Shown here: piece after piece, positions 11,952 to 23,452 of the stretch | Numbering within the stretch: position 1 is the stretch's first letter | How the letters are laid out: the number at the start of each line of letters is the position of its first letter | NCBI GenBank assembly: GCA_963969595.1 | Contig: OZ018417.1 | Span: forward strand, 16,928,501-16,992,500 | Reading direction: 5' to 3' | DNA length: 64,000 nucleotides | Source: Neckera pumila | Taxonomy: Eukaryota > Streptophyta > Bryopsida > Hypnales > Neckeraceae | The notes under the pieces: model-generated | What the model was told of the DNA's origin: nothing | Seen by the model: the letters and a program-made list of their open reading frames with translations, nothing else | Database searches by the model: none | Translations under genes and position numbers: made by a program

Positions 11952-12222
11952 GACGAAGCAAAGTCAAAGCTTTGCCGTATTCTGGAAAATCTCCAAATTG
12001 CTAAACAATTTTGACAAAGCAAAGTCAAAGCTTCATTGTATTTTAGAAAGTCTCCAAACTTCTAAACAATTTAAACAAAGCAAAGTCAAAGCTTTGTTGT
12101 ATTCTAGAAAATCTTCAAATTTCTAAACAATTTGAACAAAGCAAAGTCAAAGCTTTGCTGTATTCTAGAAAATCTTCAAATTTCTAAACAATTTGAACAA
12201 AGCAAAGTCAAAGCTTCACCGT
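11952..12222. repeat. 60-61 bp tandem repeat, ~4.5 units
   Basis: Units start near 11,955, 12,015, 12,075, 12,136 and 12,197, each with GCAAAGTCAAAGCTTTG followed by GTATTCTAGAAAATC and CAAATTTCTAAACAATTT. The first phrase contains its own short dyad (GCAAAG..CTTTGC). Units 3 and 4 are nearly identical, pointing to recent expansion. Confidence 0.92.
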
Positions 12223-15200
12223 ATGCAAAGGTTTGTAAGACACTTAGAACAATTTAAGACAAAGGTTGGTTAGTACAACTTTAATATACGTTAGTGAAGA
12301 GATGTTAGAATACAAAAGACCTTCAAGGAAACACTAGAATGCCCCCTAAAGCGGCATACGCCTAAGTACAAAAGGGGGGGACTAGAATTGGTACAAGGAT
12401 TAATAAAAACAACTTCAAATTGCTAAAATAAAAAGCCAAGTTAGTATTTTAGTCAAAAATCCAAAGACAAAGACAATCTTTGAAGGGACCCAATGTCCTT
12501 CAAAGAAAACTTGAAAATTAGCAACAATGGAGCTTAAAATGCTCCAAAAACACACATTTACAACTTTTGGCTAAAAATGGCCACAAAAGTCCAAACAAAT
12601 GGACCAATGTGTTTTGAAAGCCAAATTAATGGTCCAGAGGGTGTTTGTGAGAGAAAAGTGAGTCCTTTATATACATTTTTGAGGGTGCTCACCCCCTCTC
12701 TTTTTCTACTAGTAATCTTATCACTTGAGATTTTCATCCTAATTTTCTAATTTTTGACTTTCTACGCTGAATCAAACTTCTAACTTTTAGAGAACAATTC
12801 CAAATCATAAATGGATAGTGCCATTGGCTTTAGAAAGCCATTTTTAGGCCAATCATCCATTTACCTTGTGATTTGACCTCAAAAATGCAATATTACTTAA
12901 CGCTAACTGAACACCAAAAAGGGGTAAAAATTCAGTCTTTGGAGTTTGACTTTTTTGAGAAAAGTAACTATCCTAAGTTTTTTAGGAGGTCTAAGGGAGT
13001 AAAAAAAAGACCCAACTTTGACCCCATTCTGATTCCTTGTGCTCCCAAGGCGTCGGTCAACTCCACCGGATTCTTCAAATTTTGCAACTATCAGGGAGTC
13101 TCACTAGTTTGGGCACTTCTGCTTATTTGAATGTCCTGGAACTTATTAGAGCTTCTTATTAGCATAAAAAAAGCTAGTTTAATTTTCAGTGAGATTTTAC
13201 TGCAACTTGGGTGATTTATAAGAAATTCCCATTCAAGGTTTTGATGGTTGACCATTTAGAAAGGCATTTTTTGTAAGTCAGAAAATTCCGAATCTTTTTA
13301 TGGAACCTCTCATAGAGTTTCAAAAAACATGTGCAAGCTCATATCTTTACTTTGCACAAAGTTCATAGGAAAATCAAATCTTGTCTTTTCCATGTGAAAC
13401 CAATGACTAGGAAATCTTCTGCGTATAGAGGAATCTTAGCAAACTGATTTTGCCATTGATCTCCAAACATGATTTCCACCCAAAAATGACATACTTTATC
13501 TCTAGATTCCTCCCAAGTGTCCGTCTCGCAATTGTAACTCTTGCAGGCCTAACAACTGGGATTTCCGCTATTTTTTTGATAAAATGGAGAAAGTGAAATC
13601 TATCATTGAGAATGGACACATGACCTCAACGGTATTCCCTCAAATCAAATCTAGACCTAAGAAGTCACCTACACCATAGTTTTGGCGATTCTAGCCCTAT
13701 ATACTATAAACCTGTTTATTCACGTGAAATCCCGGACTTATACTTTTTTACAAACGAGAATCGGGTTTAGTTGAGGGCAACTTACTGATAAGGGACCAAA
13801 TGCTATATTGGTATGTGACATACCTATTTTGGTCTTACACTCTTTTTTGGGCTTTTTGCAACTAAAAGTATGTTCAAACTTAGTATAAATGAAAAAAAAA
13901 AACAATGAGTCCCGGGTGACAGATTGGGACTTCATAATGATCCCTTGTGCACAAAAAAAGAACAATCTATTTATCAAGTAGTACAAAAAAAATACAGGTA
14001 AATTAAAATTTTCAAATTTTGTGCCTCATAGAAAATCATTTTGTCTGCAAGGAAAGATTTGATTCATTTTGTTTCACTGGTGATGAGGAAGTTATAGACA
14101 ATCTTGTCAGTCTCTCAAGCCATCTAAGCATCTTCTTAAAAAAATATCATATAATATCCATTTTCAAACTCAATTTTCACAATTTTAAAGAAAAAAAGTT
14201 TGACATGGTTTAATTTGCTTGTTAGAACAATCTCACTATTCGTCATTACATTGACGTTATTGTTGTAGAAAAACAACATATTAAAGTGACTCTTTCATGT
14301 GCTTCATCTATTTAATATTCATAGATGAAGCTTCAAAAAAAGTAACATAATATATCAATGGAAAGAAGATTAATTTTCTAATCTAAATCAATCATGATAT
14401 GAATACATTGGAAGAGTTCAATTCTTTATTATAAAATTAGTTTATTATCTTTAGATTGAACATTTAGGCATTATTCTTGAAACATGGAAAAAGACAAAAA
14501 GTGTCTAGTTGATGACTGTGATAAAGACTATAAAAACAAAGAATGCATATAATTATTAGTGGAAACATAGTCCATTGAGATTAAGCTTTAAGACTCATAT
14601 ATACTAGTGAGATTTGATAAGTTTTGGTTGTCTACCTTCATAATAGGCCTTGTCCTTCAAAAGCTTATCCCTTGGAATAATTCAACCTAAATATAATAAG
14701 GTTATTTTCTTAAAATTTCATTAAAGAACAAAAAGTTCTCTAGAAGATCTATTGCATTGATTCCTATATAGCACTCTTTCTTCTTTCTAATATTATCCAT
14801 GATTTTTCTTGAAGCTTTTTCAATGATGAGTAATTGGATGAAGTGCACTTTTCACAACATTCATCATTCGGATTGAGCACTTATTAGGATAGAGACTCTG
14901 ACTGGTATTTTTATGGACCCCGTCATTTTTTTTAATGGGCCCCGTCATTTTATGGGGCCGGGGTGAATTGACCCCCTTGCTGGGCCCTTCAAAAAAGTGC
15001 TGATGTTTTTAATTTTCCACACATGTTAAAATGCACATTTTGAATTCATATTTGCAATCAAAGGCCCCAAATTAATTAGGAATGGTGTAGAAGATAAATT
15101 AATTGGGTATATAATAGGGGATCTTTTCTTTTACGTGCACACATGGAATGACTTAAGGGCCAAGTGGTGGATTCCATTCACCCTCAATTGTTCATGGGCC

Positions 15201-15806
15201 CCTCCAAGGGATGCTTCTGCTCCCTGACGGAAAAACTTCGGCACCTGGGAACGTTGACATTGGGGAGCGAACATGTATAGTAATGTTTTTTTTTGGTTTT
15301 CGGACAAATAGTTATGTGACCTTTCTTTCAAGAAGGTTTTGAGTTTCTTGGTTCCTTCATTTTACTGAGTCAAATTGAAAGAGGCCAATTTCAAGTTTGC
15401 AATTTTGAATATGTAATTTTTGTATGCAATTTTTTGTATATGCTTCTTCTACACGATGAATGAAATGAGGTTTTGAAAACATTGTTACAAGTGTGCACGG
15501 CCATCATTACAGTTTGACATTTTTTAACACATTTACCCTTTTTTTCTTCTATAGGCTTGACGCTGCTCACTTTTTTTTTAATTTTTTTTTTAAGGAAATT
15601 GGGTATTTAATTGCCTAAAAAAACCACACTGATGTGTAGGTGTGGACTGTGTGGTAGGAAATGGATGCACCACCTCTCCGGGTTTCGTCTTTGAAGCCGT
15701 GCTCCGGATTTTCTCCAGGGAATGTTGCAAACAAGAAGCGGGCGCCGACGAGTAGCAGGGGTTGAGTTCGAGTGCGATCGATGCAGCTAGCTTGTCCGGG
15801 AATAGT
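12223..15806. other. Intergenic AT-rich DNA, no gene recognised
   Basis: Short ORFs (12,873-13,130; 13,738-13,986; 14,019-14,213; 15,131-15,331) show no domain or codon signal. About 14,030-14,290 resembles 2,400-2,640 and 32,280-32,520, so it is a fragment of the same dispersed repeat. Near 14,920-14,960 the phrase GGCCCCGTCATTTT occurs twice in a GC-rich patch. GC begins to rise from ~15,650, where the gene island starts. Confidence 0.5.
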
Positions 15807-17700
15807 ATGCAGTTTGTGGCGTTGCATCAGCAGCTGTCGGAGTGGTTGTCCAAGCAAAGGCTTTCCCATCCAGGTTTGGTTAGCGCTTCTCCTGTTCCGT
15901 TTCTTTGATCGATTGAAGGTTTTGTGTGGTGTGTCGCAAGTTTGGAGCGATTTGAAATTGCTGAATATTGCCATCTTTGGAGATTTGAAATGAAATAAGG
16001 ACCATGAATTGAAATATCATCTCGCACTGTTGATTTGTACGGGACATTCTGTTGAGGCTCTCTGCTGCACCCAAGATTTTTGAGCCAGGGGCAGTTGCAT
16101 TTGGTTGCTTTGGTTGAGGATTTTGTTTGGAAAGGAAGACTTTTGGAGCGATTTGAAATTGCTGAACATTGTCGTCTTTGGAGATTTGAAATAATAAGGA
16201 TCATGAATTGAAATATCATCTCGCACTGTTGAATTGTACGGGACATTCTGTTGAGGCTCTCTGCTGCACCCAAGATTTTTGAGCCAGGTGCAGTTCCATT
16301 TGGTTGCTTTGGTTGAGGATTTTGTTTGGAAAGTAAGGAAGACTTTTGGAGCGATCCGAAATTGCTGAATATTAGAATTTTGGAGACTTGAAACGAGAAT
16401 CGTGTGTTGAAATATCATCTTCCACGTATTGAATTGTTACATTCTTTAGAGGGCCTCTGCTATACCCTAGAATCCGAATCCATCATTCCGATTTTCCCAT
16501 TGTTTAGCGAACGTTTGCATGGTGACTTATTGTCTTGTAGTTTATAACATTGCAACGAGTCAATAGGATCTGTATGGGAGTTTTGGAATGCTTATGTTTA
16601 GAATTCGACCTATTTTGGACCAATCATGTCAAAATTTGAGGGTCTAGGGTTTCTGTCCTCAAAGTGTATGCTGGTTCACTATTCTGAAAAAATATATAGC
16701 AAAGAGTCAATGGAAGTTGCATGGGAAGTAGTAGAATTCTTAAGTTGAACCATGATGATCAGTCAAATCAGAACTGTGATGGTGATTCTGATTCTCAACA
16801 AAGTGGAAGCAGGCTTACAAGGGCTGAACAGTTTTATGAGAAGAGCTTCTGATGACTGAACATGTGATCTCCCATTCTTTCTAATTCTTAATGTGAATTG
16901 CACCAGATGCTTAATATTTATATTCTGGCATGTAGGTCGTGGATCCGCAAACTGCTTTAAATTACTATCTTGGCTGAGGAGAGGTTTAGTTCATAAAATT
17001 CTAATTTTAGGAAATTGGCTTTCCCTGTTTGATGGCAATTCACGATTTGAAAATGGCCAGTTTTTAGGTCAGCAGATCATATTATGAAAAGTATAATTCA
17101 GATAGGCCAAATTTTAGGTCAGCAGAATCAGTGAAGAACCTTGCATGTGTCGGGTCGTAAAATTAATGAAATTGGACAAAGAATATCTCCTCGCAACCTA
17201 CCCAGTTGGGTTTATTGGTCCATTTGGGACCAATAACTGGCGGGTTAAGTCAACCCTTTATCAAGAGATTGAAAGGAATTGACAGAGCTGGGGAAATTGT
17301 TTGTTGGATGGCAGGATGTGAAGCTGACAAGTTTTGGAGAGGAGGACATTGGTCTTGGAGCGGGGCGGGACTTCAAAGTATGTCACAGGCTGAACTTTTG
17401 TGCTTATTTCTTGTTTTTTCGGTCTCATCAGATACAATTTCGTTGCGGTGAAGCAGTTTGTTTTATGAACATTGGGATCGTGCAATATCTGTTCCCTCAT
17501 AGCATCTTACGATTGCTTGTTTCTGGGCCAGGCCGGGGAGACTGCTTTGAATATTCCTGAGAATTACACAGTGACGACTGACGAGAGTGGATGTTGTCAA
17601 CGACCCAGTCATTGCTGGCGCTGCCGCAGGTACTCCCAGACCTTTTTATAGCATCAAGACGATAAGGCTGCTGGCCATCACTTCTTTCAATCTCAAGGGG
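15807..17700 (+). other. Possible degraded or unrecognised gene upstream of the NDH-subunit gene
   Basis: An ATG at 15,807 opens 22 codons (MQFVALHQQLSEWLSKQRLS..) ending at a donor, CAG then GTTTGG (15,874). Further right, TGGCATGTAG at ~16,935 could be an acceptor. Positions 17,279-17,377 read as a protein-like stretch ending at AAA with GTATGT, a good donor, and ~17,535-17,630 again looks coding-like. I cannot join them into one open frame and recognise no family. It could be a transcribed 5' region with introns or a pseudogene. Confidence 0.25.
15942..16440. repeat. ~200-bp tandem repeat, 2.5 units
   Basis: TTTGGAGCGATTTGAAATTG begins units near 15,942 and 16,142, and a diverged third begins near 16,345. 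The first two are about 95% identical over ~200 bp, including ACGGGACATTCTGTTGAGGC and GCTGCACCCAAGATTTTTGA. The unit length is not a multiple of three, so the minus-strand ORFs that run through it (15,827-16,418) change frame and are not coding. The repeat lies just inside the 5' edge of the gene island. Confidence 0.93.
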
Positions 17701-17864
17701 AATTGCGATGAATTTCGCAATTAGGTGTGGCTATGGCGGGTAGCGATGGGTACATGCATTTTGCACGAATGCTCAGAGTGGGAGCTAAGGCCTTCAGCTT
17801 TGCTAGCCGATTCGGCTCATGTGATTTCAGCTGAAATGGTGTTGTAACAAGGCAAATTCACGCC

Positions 17865-20312
17865 ATGCTTCGTCTGTCTCTCCCTTCGCACTACAATTCC
17901 AATGCAGCACCGTCCACTTGCCGAGCTGGACGTTTGCGCACCTTAACCAAAGGCGTTAATGCGCCTCTCAGGGACAATTGGATTGTTCGCAGAAGACGAG
18001 TGAGGCGGTTGAGCATTGAGTGCGCAGTCGAAACGAAATTAGGTCAAACAAGTGGATGTGTGAGGCGTCCCGGCAGTGCGAGCTGCAGTCGAGTGGAGGC
18101 CTTGCCATGGAGCGCGCAGGAAATGGAGGACAGATTCGGCCAACCGGGCGTGAAATTCGTGGAAGCGGCCGGGTACAAGATCGTGGAGATGCGGCTGAAC
18201 GAAGGCTCCAGTGCTCGAGTGGTGTTGCAGAGTGCGCTTGTGGCGTCGTACAAATCGGGAATGTGGCACGGAGGAGTGGAGGAGTTGCTGTACACGGCAG
18301 TGGTGCCTGGATTGGAGAAGCCGACGACGGTCGGAGGAGTCACGCTTCGGGTTTGGGAGGCAGGCCACAGTGAGTCGAATCTGTTAGCTTCGACGGAATG
18401 CTGGGATGTGGAGAATGTGAGAAGCGATCCTTCCCAGTTTGTACAGGTATGGATCAACTTTCTATGTGGACTTTCTGTTGCACCCCGTAATTGTACTCTT
18501 AGGAGTGGCGTCACTCTGTAATTACATCTTCAAAACCTTGGAATACAAGGTTTTTAGTCAAAATGGCCATTGTTTTTGCACATTATGACCACCCTCTAAT
18601 ATTACACAATTTCCACTACATGGCGCTCAAACCTCCGTAATTGCACTCTCGCTGTTGGTATAATGCTGTAATTGCATCTTCAAAATCTTGGAATAGAACG
18701 TTCTCAGTCAGAATTGTCCTGGTTTTCACACATTATTGCACCCACTAATATTGCACAGTTTGCAATAGGATGTGATAATAGTGTGTTCCAGGTCTGGAGG
18801 AATGGGTGTTGAAAGGGAATGTGATTAAACTTGTCAAAACATTCCACAACATAGAGAGTTTGAGGATTCAAGTGGTAGTTATCATATTGAACAGCAGAAC
18901 TGGTTACCTTGTTCATCTAAGAGAAGATGCGAAACTTGATGTTCAATTCGACGTAGAGTCATTATCCAAGTGGGAGAGATGGGAAACAAGTTCAAAACTG
19001 AAGACTTTGATGCCTACTCCCAGATGATGACTTGGACAAATGCGTACCCTGCTGAAAGCATTGAATGCTTCATATTCAATTCACTCAACTTATTAATAGG
19101 GAGAGGATTATGAAATGGATTAAGGTTTTAGAAGTAAGTGTTTTTCAACAGATTCCCATTAGAATGTCACCAATCATCTCTATGTCTCAATATTCTCACA
19201 CCATATATCACCAAACTTGGTCTTTTCAAACCAATTTTGTGATTTTTTCTGAACTTTTTGATGTGTGTGGACGGTTCTAGATGACGATATCGACGACGTC
19301 AAAGAGTCAGGATTCCTCTGGTGGTGCCGTCTTGCAATTCAAGTATGTTTTCACCTTGACTGAAGTTGCTCTATCGTGTGCCCTCATTACCACCAATGTG
19401 GGCAGCCATCCAATCAGCATTCATGGCTCCCTCCAAACAAGTGTCGCAGTCAATTTTGTTGATGGAGTCTACGCAACGGGTCTTCAAGACTATGAGTATC
19501 GGCCAAGACCTCTCGATGAGGTAGTCGTGGAGAAAGAGGAGATTGTCCGGATGAAGGGTGGTATGGATAGGGTCTACATTGACATACAAGACTCTGTGTC
19601 TCTCATTGACCGGGTAAGCACTTACCATCAAAGAAGTGTTTGGATTAGGATTCAATTGGCAGGTTTTGTACTTTGAAAAGCTTGAAGCAACAATGGATCC
19701 TCATTTGCCAATTCAAGGAGGAATCGAGGTATTCTAGATGGTCCCATTGAGGTATTCTAGATCGTCTAATGCAAGGAAGAATTGGTGTATCCCAGTTGCT
19801 GTAGTCCTTGGACTTTTTTCTTTGACATACATCCTCTTCGGCTCTTCCATCTTGAGTACTAGAATTTTTGAAAATGGCAGCCCTTGACATCATTTACTTC
19901 AATAGTTCCCTCAATTGACCTTCCCAGATTGACACTTGTGAACAAATAGAAGTAGCATGTTGTTGCACATTATTCTCAAGCACATTGATAGAATCCAATC
20001 CAAATCCAATCCTGTTTTTATACGTGCTGTCGGCTGAACAGTACGATGAGTGCACTCATAGAGCCACTTTACAAATGTTATGCTCACAAGGCATTGTGCT
20101 GATTGTTGTTTTAACAGGGTAAGAGGCGAACAATCAACTTCCACAGCACTGGTTTTGAAGACGTTCGGATATCTAATCCTGGTGAAGAATCAGGCCTCGA
20201 GGATTGGGATTCTTTTATATGTATTGAATTTGCACGATTGAATCGACCAGTGCATTTACAGCCAGGTCAAGAATGGAGAGCTGCAAAGCAACTGGAGAAT
20301 CCAAGTAAGTGA
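17865..20312 (+). CDS. Chloroplast NDH-complex subunit (PnsB2/NDF5-like, galactose-mutarotase-like fold)
   Basis: Three exons, 17,865-18,446, 19,281-19,613 and 20,118-20,312, all phase 0 with GT-AG introns, give 369 residues. The first ~55 residues (MLRLSLPSHYNSNAAPS.., rich in Ser, Arg and Ala, few acidic) look like a chloroplast transit peptide. Motifs that fit the plant galactose-mutarotase-like family include WHGGVEELLYT in exon 1, FTLTEVALSCALITTN and FVDGVYATGLQDYEY in exon 2, and RTINFHSTGFEDVRISNPG with LQPGQEWRAAKQLENP at the C-terminus. In known plants PnsB2 and NDF5 are non-enzymatic subunits of thylakoid NDH subcomplex B, needed for cyclic electron flow around photosystem I. Length agrees with the family (about 350). 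I cannot decide between PnsB2 and NDF5 by eye. Start chosen because it opens the transit peptide in frame with the fold. Confidence 0.8.
18485..18780. repeat. 147-bp tandem duplication inside intron 1 of the NDH-subunit gene
   Basis: GTAATTGTACTCT..GTAATTACATCTTCAAAACC (from ~18,488) recurs as GTAATTGCACTCT..GTAATTGCATCTTCAAAATC (from ~18,635), and the similarity runs on through TTGCACATTATGACCACC-like sequence. Two units differ by roughly 15%. The intron (18,447-19,280, 834 bp) also contains a 73-residue ORF at 18,806-19,027 that is not in phase with the exons. Confidence 0.8.
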
Positions 20313-21237
20313 GACTCATTAAATCATTGCTGTTCGTTGTTCATTAGGTGAGGAGTCTCAAAACGAGGAACACGTTCAACAAGCATCGAATGTTGAGAAT
20401 ACTCTTGTTTCAGTCACAAGTTTACTATTTAAATATATATTGGCATTGTCTCTTTGGGGATCATAATATTCTTGAATTTCATCTTACGGGGACGCTTTGC
20501 TTCCCATGAATCGAGGAAATCTTGACTTGCAGCTTGCCCATGAAATGTGGAATGTATATGCCAGCAAACGAATTCAATTACAGCCTTCGTGAAGATTTCA
20601 ACGAGGTTCAGAAAACTTAACTATCGTCCTGTATAGGTTTTGATGAGATATGAGAAAGCCGTCCACAAAATATTTCAATACAAGCGAAAGAAAGCACCTT
20701 ATGGGACGTTTTGGGACCACTTTGTAGAAGTTCAAAAAAATGAACCCTTGGTTCAAAAGCATCACTCGTGCCATACATTTTTGGTATAGAGGAAGCAATC
20801 CATGACGGAGAGAGGATTTCGAGGAATACTCAGAAACCTTTGATTTCCTCAATGCTATTGCATCCGTATCGACCTTAGACTCATCACCTTCTATGACAAA
20901 TGGACAAAAAACACCATGTTGCAACAAAAATTGGGTTGCCCAGAAATTTAAGGGTCAGCATCTGTCGTTTATCAAAGCGAAGACCTGAATCCTTTGTTCG
21001 ATAATCGCAGTACAAGAGGTTGTAAAGAGAGATGAGGACGAGACGATGACCAAAGTATTGATATCGCTGAGTAGTTACAAAAATGTAAAACTGTACTAGT
21101 ATAAGGACTGTACAGAGGGAGCAGATTTAGATTCCGGGATTAGAGTGTTCCCTTGCAAACTCCAGCAAAATTAGACCACTCTTGGAAATTGTGCATCACA
21201 AGCGCAAAGCAACGATGTAGTGCAGTATGGAGTTGAG
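20313..21237. other. Convergent intergenic spacer, no gene seen
   Basis: This holds the 3' flank of the NDH-subunit gene and of the minus-strand RNase III-like gene. A 109-residue minus ORF at 20,598-20,927 has no recognisable feature. Poly(A) sites for both genes should lie here. Confidence 0.5.
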
Positions 21238-22644
21238 TTAGACGGTATCTACAAGGTGATCGTTCCACTTCTTCACCTTCCAGTAAGCGATGTTTGCCGT
21301 GGTCGGACCGTCATCAACGGTGATGGCTCCAAAAACTGCGTTGAACGCATCGGAAAGGATTCTCGAGTTAATTTTCACGGCTTTGCCCACCATGATGAGA
21401 GAGTCCAGCTTAAGCTCAACCGCGTCTTCGGCACAACTATTTGCATTAGAGTGCTTCCTTATGAAACCGTCCAGCTCGCTTTTGGTCACGTCCGGATTCT
21501 GCAATACCAGATGTAAGGCGATGGCCAGCTGAACCGACTTTCCTCCCAGGACGTGAAGAACGTCATTGTTCGCTTCCGAGTATGAAGAGTGCGTCAATGC
21601 TTCAGTGAGAAGGTTGATTTTTTTGAACTTGTAGCTGCCACAGCGACTTGTGAGTAATCTAACCATCAGCGAGTCCTCACAAGGAAACCTAAAATGCACG
21701 TCACATAAAATGGGACAAGAAAGACACACCAGACTCGCAGCTAAGTAACGGAAAAACAGACTATTCTCATTCTCCGGTTCCTAATTCAGCAACAGTTTGA
21801 AAGAGTTTAGACTTTTCGGATCTTTGCATGCGTTCTTAGAGCTTAAGACCAGAGTCTTCGAAAACAGAATCGATCAAACTCGCCATCGAAGTTTTTGAAG
21901 GATGGGGATTATGCCAATTTCGCTTAACCAAGGCTTGCAGCTCTTCATAGAGGCTGCAAAACCATAATAAGAAAAAGTATAACCGAAGCTTCAAACTTAC
22001 CCGAGACGGTCTTGCAAGGCAATCAACTCTGTCTCCGTAGGCCTGCGTGATGCTCTGCTTTGAGTTCCTTCCATCAGGGTAGTCTGCCCACAAAAGCAAT
22101 GGTCGTGAGCACGCTACTCCTATTTGTAACATTATCAGTATGCGCATCATCAGACAAATGCTTGCTCAAATGCTTCAACCTAATGGCGCTAGTAATAAGG
22201 AGCTCTAACCGTTCTGTAGACTTAATAACATTGTTTCATTTTTCACGGGGAGTAAGAGATGGTGCGTTAAGGTATGCTTTGAAATCCATAGCACGGCACG
22301 TACATAATTAACTAAAACTCTGAAAGGTGAAGACAAGAAAACCTCGAAGTTGGCGCTGCTTTGTGTGGTAAGCACAGTGCACGGCGACGGAGATGAAGCG
22401 CTATCAACACGTCTCGTTAAACAACCATTCTATGCAGTCATAACTATTGACCGCACCATTGGCTCAATTTCTCACAGTTTCCACAGCACTCTCCGAATGA
22501 ACTTTAGAAATAGAGAAGTACCTCAGTTGAAATCTCGCGCGCGTCAAAAGCAGGCACTGCGAACACCAGGCAAAGTAGAAATAAGTAGAAAAACCATGAT
22601 TTCGCCATAGCCAGCCTCGGCAGTCCTCTCCTCAAGCTCGCCAT
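21238..22644 (-). CDS. NFD2: NFD2-like RNase III-domain protein with signal peptide
   Basis: Minus-strand exons 22,644-22,522, 22,083-22,001 and 21,688-21,238 join in phase (0, then 2) to 218 residues. Exon 1 starts MASLRRG and carries a hydrophobic stretch SWFFYLFLLCLVFAV (about residues 16-30), a signal peptide or anchor. Exon 3 holds a plant single-RNase-III domain: YKFKKINLLTEALTHSSYS, then SEANND, HVLGGKSVQLAIAL, and DAFNAVFGAITVDDG near the end. Canonical RNase III has NERLEFLGDAVL at the catalytic helix; here the Glu and Asp are absent, so cleavage is unlikely, as in Arabidopsis NFD2/RTL4-type proteins, which are linked to nuclear fusion during female gamete development. Donors GAG/GTACTT and CGG/GTAAGT and acceptors GGGCAG and ATTTTAG support the model. 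A competing last exon exists (21,836-21,953). Confidence 0.72.
21836..21953 (-). CDS. Alternative last exon of the NFD2-like gene
   Basis: After exon 2 (22,083-22,001, phase 2) an acceptor TGGTTTTGCAG leads into 39 codons, LYEELQALVKRNWHN.. to SGLKL and TAA. It is in phase with exon 2, giving a protein of about 107 residues without the RNase III domain. The RNase III exon further downstream is equally in phase, so either choice yields an open frame. The exon has coding-like composition. Whether it is used in transcripts cannot be told from sequence; inclusion would act as an off-switch for the RNase III isoform. Confidence 0.45.
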
Positions 22645-23452
22645 TCTGAAATGATACTACGACTCAAGAAACAAAGGGGTGAAGTGACATGACGAGTCGA
22701 CCTTTAAAGCTCTTATATCAACCTACACTCATCACAGAGTATGCTAAGCCCTAAATTATCACCAAATACTATTTCAGGTTATTGTTTATGATATGATTGT
22801 TCAGAATTTTACAGAGCTTTCCTTCAATTCAATTTTAGATGAAACGAGAAAATCGCAGTGGTATGCAGTCTCGAGTTCTCCGATAACTTACAGAGTACAT
22901 TACAGACAGGGACGCAGTCAAGAAATTTCGACCAGAATATTAAACAATATGTAAGAAAATAAGCTAAATAGTAGTCTATGAAAGGTTCTTGTAGACAAGG
23001 AACAGTCGGTGCGTACTACTCGAGCTCCTCCTGGCTGTGTGATCATTTTGGTGTAGGGCGGAGATTGCAACGTACCGATTCAGGCCTGCTTGCACAACAC
23101 GACTGTATTTGAAAATGATCAAATAGCTTAAGTTACCACCAGCCTAATCTACGCATTAGAAAACTCTTTACAAGAAGTGACTCTGACTTGCATTGAAATG
23201 CTCGCCGGTATCGAATTGCTGGAAGGTGCCAACAATTCTTGATGCCATAAATACCTAACTTACACCAGTGCTCGTGTAGGCAGGGTAAGCTTACAAATTA
23301 CTTTGGCAAAGCTCTTTCAAGCACCGGACTCTGTTTTTGTTTTTTCTTGCTTGGTTAAAGGTTCTTTTGGGGTTTCATGGGAAGTAAAGCTTAAGCTTAG
23401 CAGAGGTGCGGTTTGAGAAGAACTGTGACGTTTGCTGACGGAGGCGAAAGCT
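22645..23452. promoter_or_regulatory. Shared divergent promoter region (808 bp)
   Basis: Start codons of the NFD2-like gene (-, 22,644) and the NHL gene (+, 23,453) face away from each other across this spacer, so it must hold both promoters. I see no ORF. No single TATA box or G-box stands out clearly enough to call. Confidence 0.5.

Noticed and set aside
15827..16418. Minus-strand ORFs of 119-148 residues with repeated motif
   Set aside because: They arise from the 200-bp tandem repeat, and the motif falls in different frames.
18020..18514. Overlapping ORFs on both strands within exon 1 of the NDH-subunit gene
   Set aside because: Shadows of a GC-rich real exon; only the 17,865 frame gives the transit peptide and mutarotase-like fold.
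18806..19027. 73-residue ORF between exons 1 and 2 of the NDH-subunit gene
   Set aside because: Joining it creates an immediate stop or wrong phase; exon 1 to exon 2 (19,281) is in phase and matches the family without it.
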